Origin: Serinus canaria
Taxonomy: Eukaryota; Chordata; Aves; Passeriformes; Fringillidae
DNA length: 64,000 nt
Direction: 5' to 3'
NCBI RefSeq assembly: GCF_022539315.1
Contig: NC_066321.1
Coordinates: 7,692,824 to 7,756,823, forward strand
In this document: positions 25,301 to 39,165 of the stretch, in pieces
Layout of the letters: each line of letters begins with the position of its first letter
Position numbering within the stretch: the stretch's first letter is position 1
Translations under genes and position numbers: made by a program
Notes under the pieces: model-generated
Told to the model about the DNA's origin: nothing
The model's database searches: none
The model's input: the letters and a program-made list of their open reading frames with translations, nothing else

Positions 25301-28300
25301 AAATGTGTTATCAAAAAGTTTTTTCACCAAGGCCAAGTTGTGCCAGATACTTCCAAAATAGTCTTTTGGGGGTTTTTGTTTGTTTGTTTTGTCTTTTAGT
25401 GTTAAAATATCCCAGTATGGGATGACAGGGCTGTAAAGGGAAGGCAAAAAGGATTGTCTGGGAAGTTGATGTGGAATGTATTGAGATTAACTGATTTAGC
25501 TTTGTTCTTTCTGCTCAAGTGAAAGGTTCTTCCAAGCCATGGTCTGGAGTGCCCTGAGCTGCCTGGTGTCATTCCTTGGATTTCATTTCAGATGCTGTCT
25601 CAGGATATAAAACCTCATAGAGTGAAAACATGTTTTTAGCCTCCTAAATCCTTTGATGTTTCTGTGGTTCATAATTACAAATTTTAAGCTTTCAGCTTTT
25701 CCAATTTGATGCTAGGAGAAGTAGGCATTGCAAATCTGAGTTGGTGTGCTCTGGAGGGAGGCTTTGTGCCTGATTTGTATAGAATGTGACTGGAGCTGAG
25801 GCCCTGGCTGTGTTCTCTGCTCTATGACTGTGAGAGACAAGGGAAAGACAAAAATCTGCTTTCTGCTGTTCAGCAGAGCACTTAAAACATTAATGTACCA
25901 GAATCCCAGGACTAAAAGGAGAGAAAATTGCAATACCAAAGAATAATATCTAATAGCCTTTGGCAGATCTTCACAGCTGCAGGGTTTCTAATGGCAAAAA
26001 AAGACAAAAAAGCTGTGCACCATAATAGTCCTGGACTGTTTTTCCTGGGGCATCTGTGTATTTGCCAGTGGGGAGAGTTTGGGCACATTTTTTGTATCCA
26101 GTTTGATATTTTTATTGTAATCCCTTTTTCCAGATTTTTTAATGGGTGTTTGTAAGGCCATACAAGCAACAGCAACAGCAAAATCTTTCAGGCCATTAGG
26201 GTAGAAAATATTCTAATGATTAATAGGAACTCCATTTCTAAAACAGCTTAGGGAATATGCTTCTCTTTTCCTGCTGCACTGTTTGAGTCCTGAAGAATCT
26301 GAAATAGTCAAATGTAACTAACTGTACATTGTATGCACAGAAATTGTATGACTTCATCAGAATTTTTCTTTAAGGCTGCATGGCAGTTTTTTAATTGCTG
26401 GAAGAAGTGAATGTAACATGTGAGATCTGCTGGGAAAAAAGTGATGGTCCTGGTTCAGCATCAATTCAGGATTTAGTAGGAGTTTGGTATTAAAATATTT
26501 ATTTGGCTCTAAATTAGAGATTTTATTACATTCAGCTGTAAGCCTTTGGTTCTGGCTTATAATTCACCTGACAGAAGTTTTCTTAGAGCTTTCTTAGGAT
26601 TTAAAAGGATTTATTAACTTTGTATTTATCCAACAATTTAACTAATTAGATTATTTGATTCAAATACAATATCGAAGTCGACTCTCTGGATTCGCCTTGA
26701 TTGGATTGCTATTGTCCTTTATTCCTGGTTTAATGTACAGTTATTTGCATTGGTACTTGGGGTTTGGTTGGTTTGTTTGTTTCCCCCCACTCCCTCTACC
26801 AATTAAAAAGAATAATTATAAGATGAAGTTATATTTCTTTCAAGAAAAGTGGAATTTCTGATAACTTGGTTAAAACCCTGAACCAGTTTTGTTTCATTGA
26901 ACAAATGCTTTCTCATATTTGGTGACAAACCCTGGCACAAACTCAGCAGCAATCTGGGACATGATTCTCCTGAGTGGCAGCTATGCCCCAGCCTATAAGA
27001 AGTAAAGAATTTACATCCCCTTGTCTTTACTGCAGGCATTAAAAATTTTGCCATTGATTTAATTGTAATAGAAGCTTCACCCCCTTAAAACTTAATCCAT
27101 TTATATTTAGGTATTTATTCACTCATAATTTTAGGGTATTTTTCATTATTATCTGAATTGGCAATAATCTTGGAGTTTTCAGTCATCCTTGGGACTCTGT
27201 TGCTGCACTGTGTCTGTGTTTATTCCATGAGGGTAGGATTTTATTCAAGAAATGTGGATGTGAAAGAATCCTGCTCATAAAGTGGGAAAGGAATCTAATA
27301 GCCAAGAATCCTACTTCATATACTGTTAGTTTTCCTGATTTTTTTAAAATATCCTCTATAACACTGAAAATAGATGAAGAATATTCAGGTTCAAAGGAAA
27401 AGTTTTCTGAACAACTCTGTTCATAGATTTGGAAGAATCTGGTGTAAGAAATCATTTGCTGAGCAGTTTTGTGCATTGAGCATTCTTCAACACAAAGGTT
27501 CTTCCCTGTGCCCCCCAGAGGAGGGGTCAGAGCAGTGTGAGCCTGGCTGGGGGGACACTGTGTCACTGTGACTTCCTTTGTGCTGCAAGTGCAGGGGCTC
27601 TGAGGAGAAGTGATGCTCTGCCCTGGCCAGAATGGCCCAGAATAAATAACCCCTGCTCTGAAGAAAGAGCATTTTCCACAGAGAACATCTGAGTGTGTAA
27701 TGCTGGGAGCTCATCAGTGTCTCTTCTTTCAGACACAATGTTTGGTTATCACTGCTAATGACACTGAGTTATAAATACTGGCTGCTCAATGAATATTGAC
27801 AACTCTCTCCTACTCTGGACTGGATTTTTTGGTGCATTCAGAGTTTTGTGCCTGTTGGTTTGAAGGTCCAAGGATCAGTGAGAAAAAACTGTCAGGGCAT
27901 ATGGATGGAGGGCATTTCAGAAGGCTCTGATCAAATGTTTTCTTCTCAGATTCTCCTTCAGCTTATTAGGAACTATTTTCTGAGCATTTATGGTTCAGTA
28001 GCATTTTATCCTATTGTATTTTGCTATGTGGTTTCATGGCAAGCAAGGCAGCTGAAAATCAAACTTCTGTATAATTAAAGCAGAAAGAAATAGCTGAAGG
28101 ACAATGAAGTTTTCAATCCCTACTAGTTTGTCTTTATTTTAATCTCCAGCTCTAATGAAGCTACTTATATAATGAAATATACTCTTTCTTGGTATGGAAA
28201 TTGTTCTTTGATACATCTTCACTATTGTGTCTACAGCTATAGGACACTGACTTCAAGACAATTAAAATTCATGAGGAAAGCATAATGGACCTTCTTTTGA

Positions 28301-30466
28301 ATGGTTGGAATAGTTTAAGGTGCTAGTCAATGAAATGCTAATAAAAGTATAATTCAAAAACTTGAAAAGATGCATCTTTCAAGGATGGAAAGAGGTCCTT
28401 CAATGGTAGCACACTGGTTTATGTCAAAAAAAGTTCTTTCTTATATTCAGCACTCAATGTCCAAAGCATTATCTGTATCTGAGAGTTAGCTACTGTAAAG
28501 ACTATTCAAAAATGGAATAATATGGCACCTGCTTTCAAATGGGTGGGACTGCATCCAATGTGATGGTTGAAGAAGAGCTTATAAAAATAATTTAATGAAG
28601 AAAAATATTTGTATTTACATGTTGTAAAGTAGTACTTCTGTGGGTGATTGAATTTTATAATTGGTTTTATTATCTTTTCTTAGCAGAGAAAATATTCTTT
28701 GCAATTGCTCACTGGTAGCTGAGTAAAATAACTGATTCAAATTTTTTTTGTAATTAAAGATGATAATCTTTTATTACCTTATTACTAATGTCATATAATA
28801 TACTGACCATTAATTTGGTGCTTTGGGCAATTGGAAGAGTATTTTCCCTCATAATTATTTTCATATATTTTCTAGGGAAGAAATAGGGAAAAAAAAAGGA
28901 TCACATGTCTATGATTTTCCTGGTTACTGTTCATACTTTAGACAGAAAGAAACTTTCAGTTTGGCAGCAGGCAATATGGTGTTTTAGAGCAAACTAAAGG
29001 GGTTCACCTCCATGTTTGCTACCAGAACCTTTGTGGCTGCACATCCAATCAGTTTACCAAGCAGCATTCCCTGTTATTTTACTTTATTTTTCTTACCCAG
29101 TCTTCTGTAACACAAGAGATTTAAACTAATTTAAAAAACCCTCAAAATAGAACCCCAGGAGAAGTGAAGAAAAAAATAATTAAAAACCATGCTTGGAGTC
29201 CATCAGCAAGAAGAAGAAGCCCATACAAAGCAGATTCCCAGTTTATATGTCAGAACATTTTCTCTTCCTGTACTTTAGAAGTCAGAATGCAAGGCTGTCC
29301 AGGACAGGGAACAGCTCATGAACAACTGAATGAATGAGTTCTATTTTGCAGTAGTGAATTTTACATCATTTAGTGAAACTCTGTGATAAACCCACATTAT
29401 TAAATATTATGTTGCATAAATGGAATGAAAAACTATTCACGTGATTAGCATTTTCTTACTGCATGCTGAGCACTACTTTAATGAAAAATCTCTACTATTA
29501 TAGAGCAATTTTCATCTCATAAGAATATATCCATCAGTAGAAAAGTGCTGTAAAGGTTAGATATAACTAAGTGGCTCAAAATTTAGAAGCTCATTGTGTG
29601 CAGAAGAAAGGACAGTGGGTGATAAAGAACAGGAAAGAACAAAGTGATTTGTATATACAAAGGCCTAAACAAAGAGCACTGATCAGAATGTGAAATGTGC
29701 CCCAAAAGTCATCACACTTGCAGTTCTCCTCCTAGCCATTTTCAATTTGATGAGTTAAGTAGATTTGTTGAAAAGATTTCATGCATAAAATTCTTCTTTT
29801 ATTTTTTTCTCAGTTAATTTTGTGGAGTTGTGGGTATTAAAATACTTTATGTGAGAATTTTTAAATGCTTTTAAGTGCATCACCAGACTGTCAGTGCTGT
29901 GTTAGATCAGCAGTTAATGCCACGTGGAAAGCAAGGGCTAAAAGGGTTTTGTGGCCCAAAAAACCCATAACCAAGGGCCAGTGTGGAAATTGCAGACTGA
30001 ATGTCCCAGTCAGCTGCTGATCATCTGATATCAGGGGAGTTCTCCCTGGACCTTAGCAAAAATATGCACATGAGCTTCTTGGGATGTGAGGATCAGAATG
30101 AGGCTTTTAGAAATTCTAGAGTTAAACAGAAGGTAAGAAAAATACTGGAATCAAATGCCAGTGTAATTAATGTTGAGGTGGGTTTTGGGTTTTTTTTTTT
30201 TGTCTGTTAGAGTTGTACACCAAGGGGGGGTTGAGTGGGATGGACATTTATTCTTAGGTTTTTGGAATAATCTCGTGTAGGAAGGAATTTGGAATGGCTG
30301 AAATCTGTCTGTTTTAATTTTTAAATATCATTATTCTGTGTAAGCTGCAAGAAATCATTGCGTGCATGGTAAGCTGCTTACTAGAAAACCCTTATAAAAA
30401 ATAGATGCTGTGAATTTCTAGTAGTCACGCAACAAATGGCCACACTTTTCACTGAGTTGAACTCAT

Positions 30467-30494
30467 TTGATAAAAATAATTTGATAAAAATAAT
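30467..30494. repeat. 2 x 14-bp perfect tandem repeat
   Basis: TTGATAAAAATAAT is present twice, head to tail, with no mismatch. It is an ordinary short tandem duplication. Confidence 0.9.
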
Positions 30495-33400
30495 TTGCTT
30501 ACTAAATTAAAGACTGCAGAGGGCAAGTTGCAGCAGCAGTGATGATTTTTGGGCTCTTAAAACCAAGTTAAATTATAAAAATATTGTTCCTTGTAATTTG
30601 GGGTGGTCATGACTGTTGTGATCAGTCCCATCACCCAGATGTTCTGCTGTCACATCTGTGCAGTTAAAGGACAGCATGAAGAGACCAGCTTTTGGATGTA
30701 ATTCTTTTTGTGTTTTCCTGCAAACTCCTTTGTCACATTATTGAATTGCTTTACAGGAATGATCATGTTCACCTATGCAGGAATGAAAAAGCTTTTAGAG
30801 TCGGAGTAGGAATGTTAAGTCTGCCATCAAGTGAGATCTACATTAGTGTAAGAAATGGAATCACATTTATTTTACATCCCAGACTCATAGCTCTGCCCAG
30901 GGGTAATGAACCCCTTGAATTGACTCTCTCTCCTAAACCATGAAAAACAAAAACCTGGTACATGACTTAATATACCCTGCTCTCCCTCCTGCCTCTCTAA
31001 GGGACAAATACACCAGAAATGCCACACAGACCACATTGCTTGTCAGTCCCATGTCCCTGTAGGAAAAACCCAACCAGCCAGGATAATTTTCCTGGTGTGC
31101 ATGCACAGAGAGCATGGCTGTCAGTTTTTCTCTCTGATTTGTCTCATGGCACGTTGCAGTGATGATAAGGCAGCAGAGAAGTGAGAATTGAGAAATCAAA
31201 CTTCACTCTTTATGGGGATTTGTTGCAAGGCTGCTTCTGAAAGAACATCATGTACATAGAGAACTTGTGGTACTGGAGTTAGCACAGAGAACTTTGTCAC
31301 TGATTTCAAAGGCTCAAAAAAAGCAAAGAGAGGGAAGAAGTTAATCAAAGATCAGTTCCCAGAGCTATTAGCTCTGGCTCTGACCACAGAGGTCATTGCA
31401 CTGTCAGTTCTCTTTCTTCATCATCTCTCAGTCAGGTCTGTGCTCACCTTTACAAGAGGAGTGAGTTGTGTAAAACACAGAGTAAGATAACTCTGAAATA
31501 TCAAAGCCTTTCCATTTAATGTCAGCCTCTGTTTAGGTGACAAGGTTAAAGGGGAGTCTCAAAACTCCAATGCCTTGCTTTCCTTTTTTCCTGTTAATTA
31601 AAAGGCCACTATTTAAGAACAAAGTGTCTGACCCACAAAACAAAGATTATTAATAATCATTTTGTGAACAGGACTCTGCAATATTTTTCTAAGTATCAGA
31701 AATTAATTTTATCTTAATTATGTTATTCCAAGGTCACAGTGAAATCTTTTGCTTGTGCATAATTAGTATTTCTTTGTACCACTAGGGACAGTAAATGAGA
31801 CAGAGCAAAGGAAGATTTCTTCACATTGATTTGTATTCCCTCCTACCAGCTCCAGCCCTGTCTGTCTGATTTTAGTGGAGTTCCTCTTGATGAATAATAG
31901 TGAATATTATACTTTGCAAAACGCTTGTGAACAAATTTGTGGCCTTTCTAATCCAGCCCTTTGAAAGCATCTGGACCAAAGTCTCAGGCTTGCAAACTCT
32001 TCAGCACAGCAGCATAACTTCTCATGTGAATCACCATATTGATATTTGTGAGCCAATTTAGATGAAACATTGCAGCCTTTACACAGCACTCAAGATCATA
32101 GCCCAAGTGCAGCTGGAAAGGGCCATTTTGTTATACCAGGGATTTCCACAATGGAGATCCCTTGTCAAATATTCCTGGGGGAGCTGGGGCACTGGGACCT
32201 GAATCAGCCTCACTCTGAAGGTACAGGGACAGCCTTGGGCTGCTCAGCTCTGGGGATCTGTGGGGGTTTTCTCACATGCCCAGCACTCTTCCTGCCTACA
32301 GAGAACTTCTGCTGGGCTGCAGCTCTCCTCAATATACATTTAGCTTTCATTTGGTCTCTGCAGAGCAGTAATTAGCTAGTAAGAGTCATCTGCTCCTTTT
32401 TATTTTATTATTTTTTTATTTAGAACAACATGTTAGAAAACTTCATGACATGTTCAGGCTTAGCTTGAAAGCTCTTACACAGGGAAACTGTAATATTTTA
32501 GACTGGGTTTTCTGAACTGATTTTGTGTTTCAGTGTGCAGAGGATTACACCTTAATTTTGAGTAACCATTACATGAGAGGTCATTGCAAAGAATTTAACT
32601 CAGTGAATTGAATTCAGTGGTGTTACTGCACAAAGAGGGATTCTTACAACCAAATCCAGTCTGAGATTTTTGGGGAGCAAACTTCCAGAGGTTTACATTG
32701 AATTCCTTTAATACAGTACTGTTTGCTTTGGATCAGGGCTCTCATCAGGATGAACTGCAGGTCATGTGTATAAAGCAAGTAAACAAAATGAGAAATAGAG
32801 ATTTCTAAAAGGGTGAGGAGTTTTTTTAATATCTTTTTGGCAACTCCTGCATTCTGGGGATTTAACTCAATGACCTCTCATTCTTCCTTGCTGTCTTTTC
32901 TGTTTGTTTGGTGATCCAGAGGAGATTTTTATTCATTCTGTGCCTTTGTAGAAATGGTGAAGGCCTTAGGCCACGTGGAGATGGTCCATTTGATGTTTTC
33001 TTGGCACAAAAATGTGGTTTCTACAGCTCACCAGCTCTTTCAGTAATAGTGCTCTTGACTCAGCTCATGTCACTTCAAGAGTTCTGCACTGACCCAACAT
33101 TGAAAATCTACATTTCAAGTAAAACTTTCCTATAAGTCACTGTGACACATCTGTCCATGGATATTCTGTAAAGGGACGTGCTTAGTAAAGGTTGTTCAGG
33201 GAATTATTAGAAACAGCTGATTGCTCTGTGTTTATCATTGTCATCTAATATTTACAAATAGTGTGGGATTAAAAACAACACAGCAAATAAACTCTGCTTT
33301 GCTGCCTCAAAAAGCTGCACAAACCCAAATTCCATTTGTTATTTGATGAAAGACTGTTACCAGCCAAAATGGATCCATTTATCTTGAAAAAAACAGTATT

Positions 33401-34036
33401 TTGGTGAAAATTGTATTAAAGACTGAAACACAGTCTCTTTTTCTTTCATGGGTAGATGTTGGTCAGTGCCATGTAAGTTTGGAACAGTGAATATTAGGCT
33501 GATGGAATTATAAAAATGTTTGTTATGTGATATTGGCTTTTTAAAATTTTATTGTAGGATTTTTTTTTTGCCAATAAATCTATTCTAGCATAGAGCATAT
33601 CAAGCAGCTTCCAGTACAGAATTCAATGGCAGGGGCTAAAATCCCAAACTCCTAAAGTACTTAATAGTTTGGTGGTTTTGGTTTTGTTTTGTTGTTTGGG
33701 TTTTTTTGTTTTGAAAGATTCACTGGCTTGGTACTGAAGATTTGATAGATTTGGAGGAACAAAATGGGCAGACGGGTGTGCACTTGCTTCATTGAAATTT
33801 AAATTAGTTATGAATTCTCAGGAATGAAATCAGCTCTTTCTGTCAGGAGTGTCTTGTGGAATTTCCCACAGCAATGCAGCTGCAATTGCCTGTGGTGAAG
33901 TGAGTATTTGTTTTTGAAAGAATTGAATCCTTAACTCATTCAGAAGGTTGCCTGTAATGTATATTTAATTGTGATGGTGGAGACCAATTTTCTTTTATGT
34001 ATTTGGAAGCATATTTATGGTTAATTTGTTTTTCAG

Positions 34037-34187
34037 TGCACAGGACCTCCAAGCATTGCCTTCCCAGTCCCCACATGAAATCCTTGGCGAGGTGGAGCAC
34101 AGGGAGCCCCTGAGAGCTCAGGAGGAAATCAGGCTGCCTCCTCTGGAGGTGGAGGTTTGGAGTGGTCAGGATTCCACTTTCTGTTGA
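34037..34187 (+). other. Exon-like open segment after a good 3' splice site (low confidence)
   Basis: A TTTGTTTTTCAG acceptor (AG at 34035-34036) is followed by a frame that stays open for 49 codons to TGA at 34185-34187. It begins AQDLQALPSQSPHEILGEVE. The segment is more GC-rich than its surroundings. Its entry phase (one base before the first whole codon) does not fit the phase-1 DPP10 intron, so splicing from the exon at 649-744 would use another frame, which stops early. I do not recognise the peptide. It is most likely chance. Confidence 0.12.
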
Positions 34188-34604
34188 AGCCTCCAGCAGC
34201 ACAGTTTCTTCTCTTTCTCTCTGTCAAGGCTTTCTAATTCTGGGCAGCCATTCAGCCACACATTGCTATTTTTCATTTCAAAGAACTTTTCCAACCATCC
34301 TCTCTTGTTTTGTTTCACCTGTTCCTGTAACCTCTACTTGAGATGGAGGACTTTGGCCGGAGTTCTTAGACTTCAGTGCTGAGAGACTAAAACACAGGCT
34401 TTGATTGGATTTAAAGCTTTGTTGTCTCTAGGACATGTTTTTAAACACCTAAATTCCACCAAGTCTGTGGATGTTTATCTGTTCTGTAGTAGGAAAGGTG
34501 GATGGGAACGGGACACTTCAGCCCATGACTCCTTTTCAGTAAAATATTGTCATTTAGAATTAAGCAAATTGTTTCAATCTCACATTAACCAGAATAGCAG
34601 TACC
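34188..34604. other. Unique intronic sequence, nothing recognised
   Basis: About 400 bp with no gene or named repeat; the right end may already be decayed CR1 sequence leading into the next feature. Confidence 0.5.
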
Positions 34605-34765
34605 CATTTTAAATGGATTAAGAATTGGCTGGTTGACAGACCTTAAAATGTACCTGTCAGTGGGAAGTCAAAATGTCATCAGAATGGTTTGAGTGGGGCT
34701 CCCCACGGGGGAGCTGTGGGTCCCACACTGCCCAGTTTGTTCAACAGGGAGCCCAGAGGATCTCT
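34605..34765 (+). mobile_element. Probable CR1 LINE ORF2 (reverse transcriptase) fragment
   Basis: Translation at 34605-34646 gives FKWIKNWLVDRP, which resembles the CR1 reverse-transcriptase segment before the conserved GVPQGS motif. At the expected distance downstream, DNA at about 34690-34745 (GAGTGGGGCTCCCCACGGGG, then a TTTGTTCAAC) resembles the GVPQGSVLGP-LF coding region with frame damage. The fragment is short, stops early and is frameshifted, so it is a dead, old copy in plus orientation. The boundaries are approximate; a related LINE family is possible. Confidence 0.55.
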
Positions 34766-37700
34766 GCTGCTAAAATCCCCTGTCCATGATGCTAAGATCC
34801 TCATGGGAGTAAAAAATATCTATGTCATATAGAGAAACAATATATGCACACCAAAGAGCATTTTGTATTTCTTTTAAAACTAATACCTGTAGTCCTGGGG
34901 AAGAAATGATTGTGCTGCAGTCATGCTGCTGTGTTGTATTTTAGGAGCCAGTGGCACTGAGAAATGTTCACCTGTAGGAATGAGCAGGGACAGGTGAGTT
35001 TGTAGTGTGATGTCCTGGCAAAGAAACAGCTCAGGGAAGTGGAACCAGCCCTCAGCTCCTGCAGCTGTTGAGCAGGAGTAGAAGCAGAGAGGTGTCTTCC
35101 AGCTCAGGATGTGGAACTGGCAGGCTAAATACAGGAATAGGTTTTCCAGTTGAGAGATCCTCAGCTTTGGAAGCATTTTTGAGGGGACATAGGGGATGGA
35201 ATATAAAATCTTTAAGGAGAAGATGGATTTTTTTAAAAAAAGGTTTTTTCTGTATTCTGCCTGAATATTATTCAGTTACTAGATAGAAAGATTTTCTGTC
35301 CAACTGACTGTGAACAAAAGCATCTTCTACTCAGTTTGGGAGGATCCTTGTCCATTTTCTCTCAGTTTTCAAATGCCTGGATTGAGAAACACAGAGGGCT
35401 TCAGCTGTGGGACAGATGTTGTATTGGTCTGGACTGGGACTTGAGTGCAGGTAGATGTACTGTTCATCTCTGTTCCTGTAATGAATGTGCAGAAGCTGTA
35501 GCACCTGGGAAAAGGTGCCATTAAAAAGTAAATTCATTTGCCATTTAGGATTCCCTGTGTTTAGGAAGTCATGGGGGCTTTCAGGATCACAGTTTTTGCT
35601 TCAGGTCCTAAGGAATTGAACACATTTGTTTGGAAGACTGAAGGTTCAGTTCTTGATTTTGATGACCCAAAAGAAGTTGATTGTACCCTTCTGAAAATTC
35701 ATCCATATCCATTACCAAGTGAAGCCTTTTTTATTGCATTATTGTGTCACATTTTGACAACTAAATAATTCTGAGCACCATTCTCCCAGAGAAGAAGAGA
35801 AAATGTCTCAGAATGATTGGCATCTCTCTATCTACTGAGTGCAGAGCACATTAAAGTGATAGATGACTTTTGTACAAGTTGCTGAAAGTGGAAGCTTCAT
35901 TCAAGGACTGTTGCCTATAGCTCAGTGTGGTGAAAGGCCAAGGTGCAGGAGCACAGCCCAGCCAAGTGACTTGCCATAGCCTTTGTGTTCTTTAAAGAAA
36001 AACCACAAAAATACCCCCAAAACCAAAAGCAAGCACTTGCATTATGCTGTTGTTATTGCTATAACTCACATGCTGATGATGTGTTCAAATTCACTAAAGA
36101 AATCATAGGTTAATCAGGATTTGAAAGTGTCAGGATGCACTTTGTGGTTGTCAGAATCCATCCCCTTCAGTTCTCATGTTTACTGTGCCCACACTTGGGC
36201 AAGGCTCATGCAGTGGATGTCTCTTCTCTGAAGGCTCTGCCTGAACGAATCAAAGAGAATGAGGAGAAGAAACTTGTGCCTTGCCTTTATTCAGGTCCTT
36301 TGCATCTGTGAACCTTTTTTCCCTAAGACAAGGAACAATTGAATTGTTTTTTGTTCCTCTAAGGCTTGGCTACTCTTTGCAGTGCTCGCAGAAAACTGCT
36401 ACTTGTTTTTTTGTTCTTGAAAGATCTGGATTGTTGAATAGCTGTCAGACCTGCTTTTATCCTATTACATCTTCTCAGGGAGTTAAAAGTGCAGTTTGAC
36501 ATCTAGGGGGAAAAATCTAAAACCTCACTTTAAAATGTTTCTTTCTATCTTTCATGTTCCCAGAATGGCTTTATTTTTTCTCCTTTCTTCTAAAATGATA
36601 ACAGCCATGCAGAATGTTTCTGTCTGTTGGTGTGCTAGAGTATTGCAGTGATAATCAGTACCAGTCCAAAGGTGCCTGTGGGCAGGGTGAAACCACAGGA
36701 AAAGTGTGATCACCTGCCAAGGGACACTTGGTACTCTTGTGGCTGCTTGGCTGGAATACCATGGCATTGCTCCTAGTCCTGCCTGGGGAAAGCACCTTAT
36801 CCCCTTGCACGCTTGCAGATGTGGTGTTGATGCTCCTCCTGGGAGTCTGGGTTTGGTTAGTGAACCACAGACCTGGAGCACTCTCTGAGAGCTGGAAACT
36901 CAGCATGGCTCAGCCACACTCTGTGAAATCTGCAGGTTTCTAAAGAAACTAGAAAAAAACCCAGATACTTCCATATGCAGTACACCCTACTGTGGTGCTG
37001 CCATGTGAAAATCTCCCTTCAGACTAACCTTGGGGCTGGAATTTAAAGATAATCACAAACAACAGAGATCAAGAATTCCTACATTTGGTATAATCAGTTA
37101 CTTAAATGTGGAATTCTTTTCTAACATCAGTCTGCAGTGTATAGAGACTGGGCTGAAATCTGAGTTTTGGAAACCTCCCTAATGCAAACTCCTCCCTCGT
37201 CTGTGGTGCTGCACACTGAAATGACAGGGTTACAAAAGTTTGCCTCTTGGAAGGACAGAACAAGTGACAAAGACAAGAAGTAACTAAAGATATGTCTTAG
37301 CTGAGACACAGACATGAGAAATTAGCACCAGTGCTTGGAAAATATTTTGCTCTAGAGAGTGAAATTCACTTTTACAGGAATAAGGCAGACAACAGAAGTG
37401 CTGCTTAAAATATATTTAAAATATGCATAAAAATTCAGCATGGCATTTCTGCCAGCACCCAGAACACAGGTAAACATCACCTGTATTTCCAAAGAAGTAC
37501 TGGCAATTTTTCAGCAGGTTCTTTTTTTAAAGTACATCTTGGAGGATTACTGGGTAGATCAAACCCACTCAAACTGCAAGATTTGATCTGGCATGGTTAC
37601 TGTTTGTATCTTTAAAAATAAAACCTCTATAAATAAAAGGCACATCCAGAGCTAATGTAATTTGCAGAGTGTCAATTAAGTTAATGATAGCATTATAGTG

Positions 37701-38914
37701 AATTATATTACTGATGTAATTGTATTATTTATTTTTATCTTTGTACCTTTAAGTTGGCAGAGAGAGAGAGATTTTTTTTTTAAACTATGATAGGAGAAGT
37801 TCTTAAATGTCAGCAGAACTAATAACATCAGATCATCATCTTAGATTATCATAAACTTTTTAATATTGCAAAATCTAGGGCTTTGAACACGACAGCTGCA
37901 GAAATGCTTGGAAGCAAAGATATTGGCTCTTTCTTTTTCAAAAATCCAAACTCAAGTCAATAACTATCTAGAGCTCCAACTTGAATCAGTCTCTGTTGAT
38001 TAGGTGAAATTACTCTGGCATTGAAACCAATTGGAATTGCTGAAAACTCTGTTTTGTTCTTCTGTTGGTTGCTGTTGTAAGTCTGTCTCAATGGCTTCTG
38101 TCAGCATCAAAGTGTGTCCCCACTAGTGATGATAAAATAGATTTCCCTGCTAGTGAGGGACTAAGTGATTGATATTTAGGAGTGAAGTGTGCCCTGATAA
38201 CTCATGCCTTCCCCCTTTTCAAGCTTGGAATACATCATTTGAGGGGGAGCTGAAATTGAAAGAGGCATAAATTTGTGGGAGAGATACATATGGGGATGAA
38301 AGGAATTTGCTGTACTTTTTCTTGAGCCTCTGGAGATGGTACAGGAAATTATTTATTATTCATGACAATTTTGCAATCAAAGCTGAAGGCAGAAAAATAT
38401 GTGATTAATAGACTGTTCTTTAAGCAGATCACCATTAGGAACAAACAGATAATGTGTAGGAGGTATTCCCATCTGCACATAAGCATTAAATATTATTGAA
38501 AATTACATTTTTCTTTGTCTCTGCTTCAACTTTATATTGAATAATAAAACTTAGCTCTCCTTGAGCTCCCACCTCAAGCTTCCCTATGTTTGTGAGTGAT
38601 CACTGCAATAGTAATATTATTGCTTGGTGGAATTGATCTTAGCCTACTTCCTGCAATTGATCAGAGTGGATGGGATTTCAGCTGGGCTCAGGAAAGCTGC
38701 ATTCCCTCCCAGTTTGTGATTTCGAGCATGTTTGAGTGACATAATAGCTGCTTTATCCGAGCACTCTGTAGTTCAGCAGGCATTATCACAGGTGGATCAC
38801 AATGGCTTTGCATCTTAGTTTTGTGACATAAAGCTGGTGGGGAGAAACATGACAGAGCAGTGATTGTGAGCAGCTGCTGTGCTCTCCTGGAGACAAAGAG
38901 AAAGGAGCACCAGG
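34766..38914. other. Intronic stretch without a gene
   Basis: About 4 kb of unique sequence. The part at about 37.6-38.6 kb is strongly AT-rich and free of visible repeats, a texture often seen in conserved non-coding sequence, but conservation cannot be judged from one genome. No protein-coding signal was found. Confidence 0.55.
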
Positions 38915-39165
38915 GCTCCTCGCGCTTCCAAGCTGCGGCACCGCCGTCAATCGCCGCCGTGATGGGGATAATGGCTGCTGGCCATCAGGGCCCACATTAT
39001 CACACCCTGAGATTTCCAGTCCCCCACTGTGCTGGGGAAGGTAAAGATAATTCTGCAGCTAGCCCAGGAGAGGTGTTCTCCTTGGCTTGTTCTGGTAGCT
39101 GAAGCTGTGCGGGATAATTGTTCGTAAGGATGCGCACGTGAAGAGATGTTACCTTTGTGAGGTGC
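38915..39165. promoter_or_regulatory. CpG cluster; candidate intronic regulatory element
   Basis: Seen: eight CpG dinucleotides lie within 39 bp (38921-38959) and another four within about 30 bp (39109-39139), in an intron where CpG is otherwise rare. The second cluster contains CACGTG (39135-39140), an E-box sequence. GATAAT occurs three times (in GGGATAATGG near 38965, AGATAATTC near 39047, GGGATAATT near 39111). Clusters of retained CpG with such motifs suggest an unmethylated enhancer or small promoter, which is inference. A chance GC-rich patch remains possible. Confidence 0.35.

Larger units (their letters stand above)
19231..34036. other. Intronic stretch without a gene
   Basis: Nearly 15 kb of mostly unique sequence. 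Small local structures at 22298-22361 and 30467-30494 are listed separately. The part at about 27.75-29.9 kb is notably AT-rich with no visible repeats. Open frames on both strands are short and show no recognisable protein family. I cannot name any transposable element here by eye. Confidence 0.6.

Noticed and set aside
29996..30132. Possible exon between ATTGCAG and AGGTAAGA
   Set aside because: The pyrimidine tract is poor, the length is not a multiple of three, and in the DPP10 frame a stop occurs as the second codon.
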